Shown here in pieces: positions 63,115 through 64,000 of a stretch of DNA of 64,000 bases. Under the pieces are notes generated by a model. The model was not told where the DNA came from and did no database searches. It saw nothing but the letters and a program-made list of their open reading frames with translations. The stretch is from assembly GCF_003850345.1 (NCBI RefSeq), contig NZ_CP027707.1, forward strand, positions 6,439,001 to 6,503,000, in the 5' to 3' direction. This DNA comes from Pseudomonas chlororaphis subsp. piscium. GTDB lineage: Bacteria > Pseudomonadota > Gammaproteobacteria > Pseudomonadales > Pseudomonadaceae. Position 1 is the stretch's first letter. Each line of letters opens with the position of its first letter. Position numbers and translations under genes: made by a program.

Positions 63115-64000
63115 TCAGCATTCCACGGCGCTGACCGCCAAACCGCCGCGCGATGTCTCCTTATATTTGTCATGCATATCGGCGCCGGTATCGCGCATGG
63201 TGCGGATCACCCGGTCCAGGGAAATGAAGTGCTGGCCGTCGCCGCGCAGGGCCATTTGCGCGGCGTTGATGGCCTTCACCGCGGCAATCGCGTTGCGCTC
63301 GATGCACGGCACCTGCACCAGACCGCCGACCGGGTCGCAGGTCAGGCCGAGGTTATGCTCCAGGCCGATCTCCGCGGCGTTGCACAGCTGCTCCGGCGAC
63401 GCCCCGAGAATCTCCGCCAGGCCGGCAGCCGCCATCGCGCAGGCGGAACCCACCTCGCCCTGGCAGCCGACCTCGGCCCCGGAGATCGAGGCGTTCTTCT
63501 TGCAGAGGATGCCCACCGCCGCCGCGCCGAGGAAAAAGTCCACCACATTGGCGTCGGTGACATCCTCGCTGAAGCGCATGAAGTAATGCAGCACCGCCGG
63601 GATGATCCCTGCCGCGCCGTTGGTCGGCGCCGTCACCATGCGCCCGCCGGCGGCGTTCTCTTCGTTGACCGCCAGGGCGAACAGGTTGACCCACTCCATG
63701 GCGCTCAGGGTCGAGCCGATCACATTGGGTTTGTTCAATTCCTGCAGGCTGCGGTGCAGCTTGGCCGCGCGGCGCCGCACATTGAGCCCGCCGGGCAGGA
63801 TGCCTTCGTGCTTCAGGCCCTGCTCGACGCAATCCTGCATGGCCTGCCAGAGCTTCATCAGGCCCGCGCGGATCTCCTCCTCCGAACGCCAGACCTTCTC
63901 GTTGGCCATCATCAGCTCGGCCACCCGCAGGTTGTGCTTCTGGCACAAGCTCAGCAGCTCCACGGCGCTGGAGAAGTCATAAGGCAATTCGGTGCGATCC
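63115..64000 (-). CDS. sdaB: L-serine ammonia-lyase (deaminase), partial (5' end beyond the window)
   Basis: The C-terminal 295 or so residues of a single-chain 4Fe-4S L-serine dehydratase that turns serine into pyruvate and ammonia. The cluster cysteines are visible: [20 protein letters not shown] and [39 protein letters not shown] is the substrate loop. The frame stays open to base 64000 (...DRTELPYDF). Adjacent to gbdR, it finishes the betaine-to-pyruvate route as in P. aeruginosa. Confidence 0.95.
   Translation of the reverse strand, partial: DRTELPYDFSSAVELLSLCQKHNLRVAELMMANEKVWRSEEEIRAGLMKLWQAMQDCVEQGLKHEGILPGGLNVRRRAAKLHRSLQELNKPNVIGSTLSAMEWVNLFALAVNEENAAGGRMVTAPTNGAAGIIPAVLHYFMRFSEDVTDANVVDFFLGAAAVGILCKKNASISGAEVGCQGEVGSACAMAAAGLAEILGASPEQLCNAAEIGLEHNLGLTCDPVGGLVQVPCIERNAIAAVKAINAAQMALRGDGQHFISLDRVIRTMRDTGADMHDKYKETSRGGLAVSAVEC

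Overview
This window reads as the core chromosome of a fluorescent-group Pseudomonas; a P. protegens/P. chlororaphis-type relative is my inference. The DNA is GC-rich and the gene neighbourhoods are Pseudomonas-typical (creBCD; glyA1-soxBDAG-purU-fdhA; gbcAB; dgcAB-etf; cdh; gbdR-sdaB). Two families of short palindromic REP/REPIN repeats fill the intergenic gaps. No rRNA, tRNA, CRISPR array, prophage or insertion sequence was seen.

Left part (1-28 kb). This holds housekeeping and accessory genes: bioF (partial) and bioB, a ComF-type phosphoribosyltransferase, a ModE-type regulator, a Tat-exported PhoX-like phosphatase, an SrkA kinase, rarD, gcvR, malate synthase glcB, a short response regulator, and a cNMP/CBS/DUF294 protein coupled to a DnaQ-like exonuclease. 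An iron-uptake island follows (ECF sigma, FecR, TonB-dependent receptor, PepSY protein, small membrane protein). Then come a GST, creB-creC-creD, a retropepsin-like protein, a PlsC-type acyltransferase and a DUF2780 protein.

Right part (28-64 kb). This is an almost continuous quaternary-amine and one-carbon regulon. Gamma-butyrobetaine hydroxylase would make L-carnitine. CaiX captures carnitine, and CdhA/CdhC/CdhB turn it into glycine betaine. GbcA/GbcB demethylate betaine to dimethylglycine, and DgcA/DgcB with a dedicated ETF demethylate that to sarcosine. SoxBDAG converts sarcosine to glycine, GlyA1 makes serine, and SdaB makes pyruvate. PurU and FdhA handle the released C1 units. The regulators CdhR and GbdR are also present. 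A HigB-like toxin/XRE antitoxin pair, a DUF3010 gene, an LprI-like gene and an AAC(6')-type acetyltransferase are interspersed.

Non-coding highlights. (i) A gene-free 0.87-kb interval between gbcA and etfB holds a degenerate tandem array of about 180-bp units, each with a perfect DnaA box (TTATCCACA). Further boxes lie in etfB, etfA, the dgcB/dgcA junction and the rarD/gcvR gap. This resembles a DnaA-titration or replication-control locus and is the most unusual feature of the window. (ii) A probable minus-strand small RNA has a promoter and a U-tract terminator next to the gamma-butyrobetaine hydroxylase gene. (iii) Two large MITE-like palindromes lie in the gbcA leader and between soxB and soxD. 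(iv) REPIN hairpins lie inside the cdh operon.
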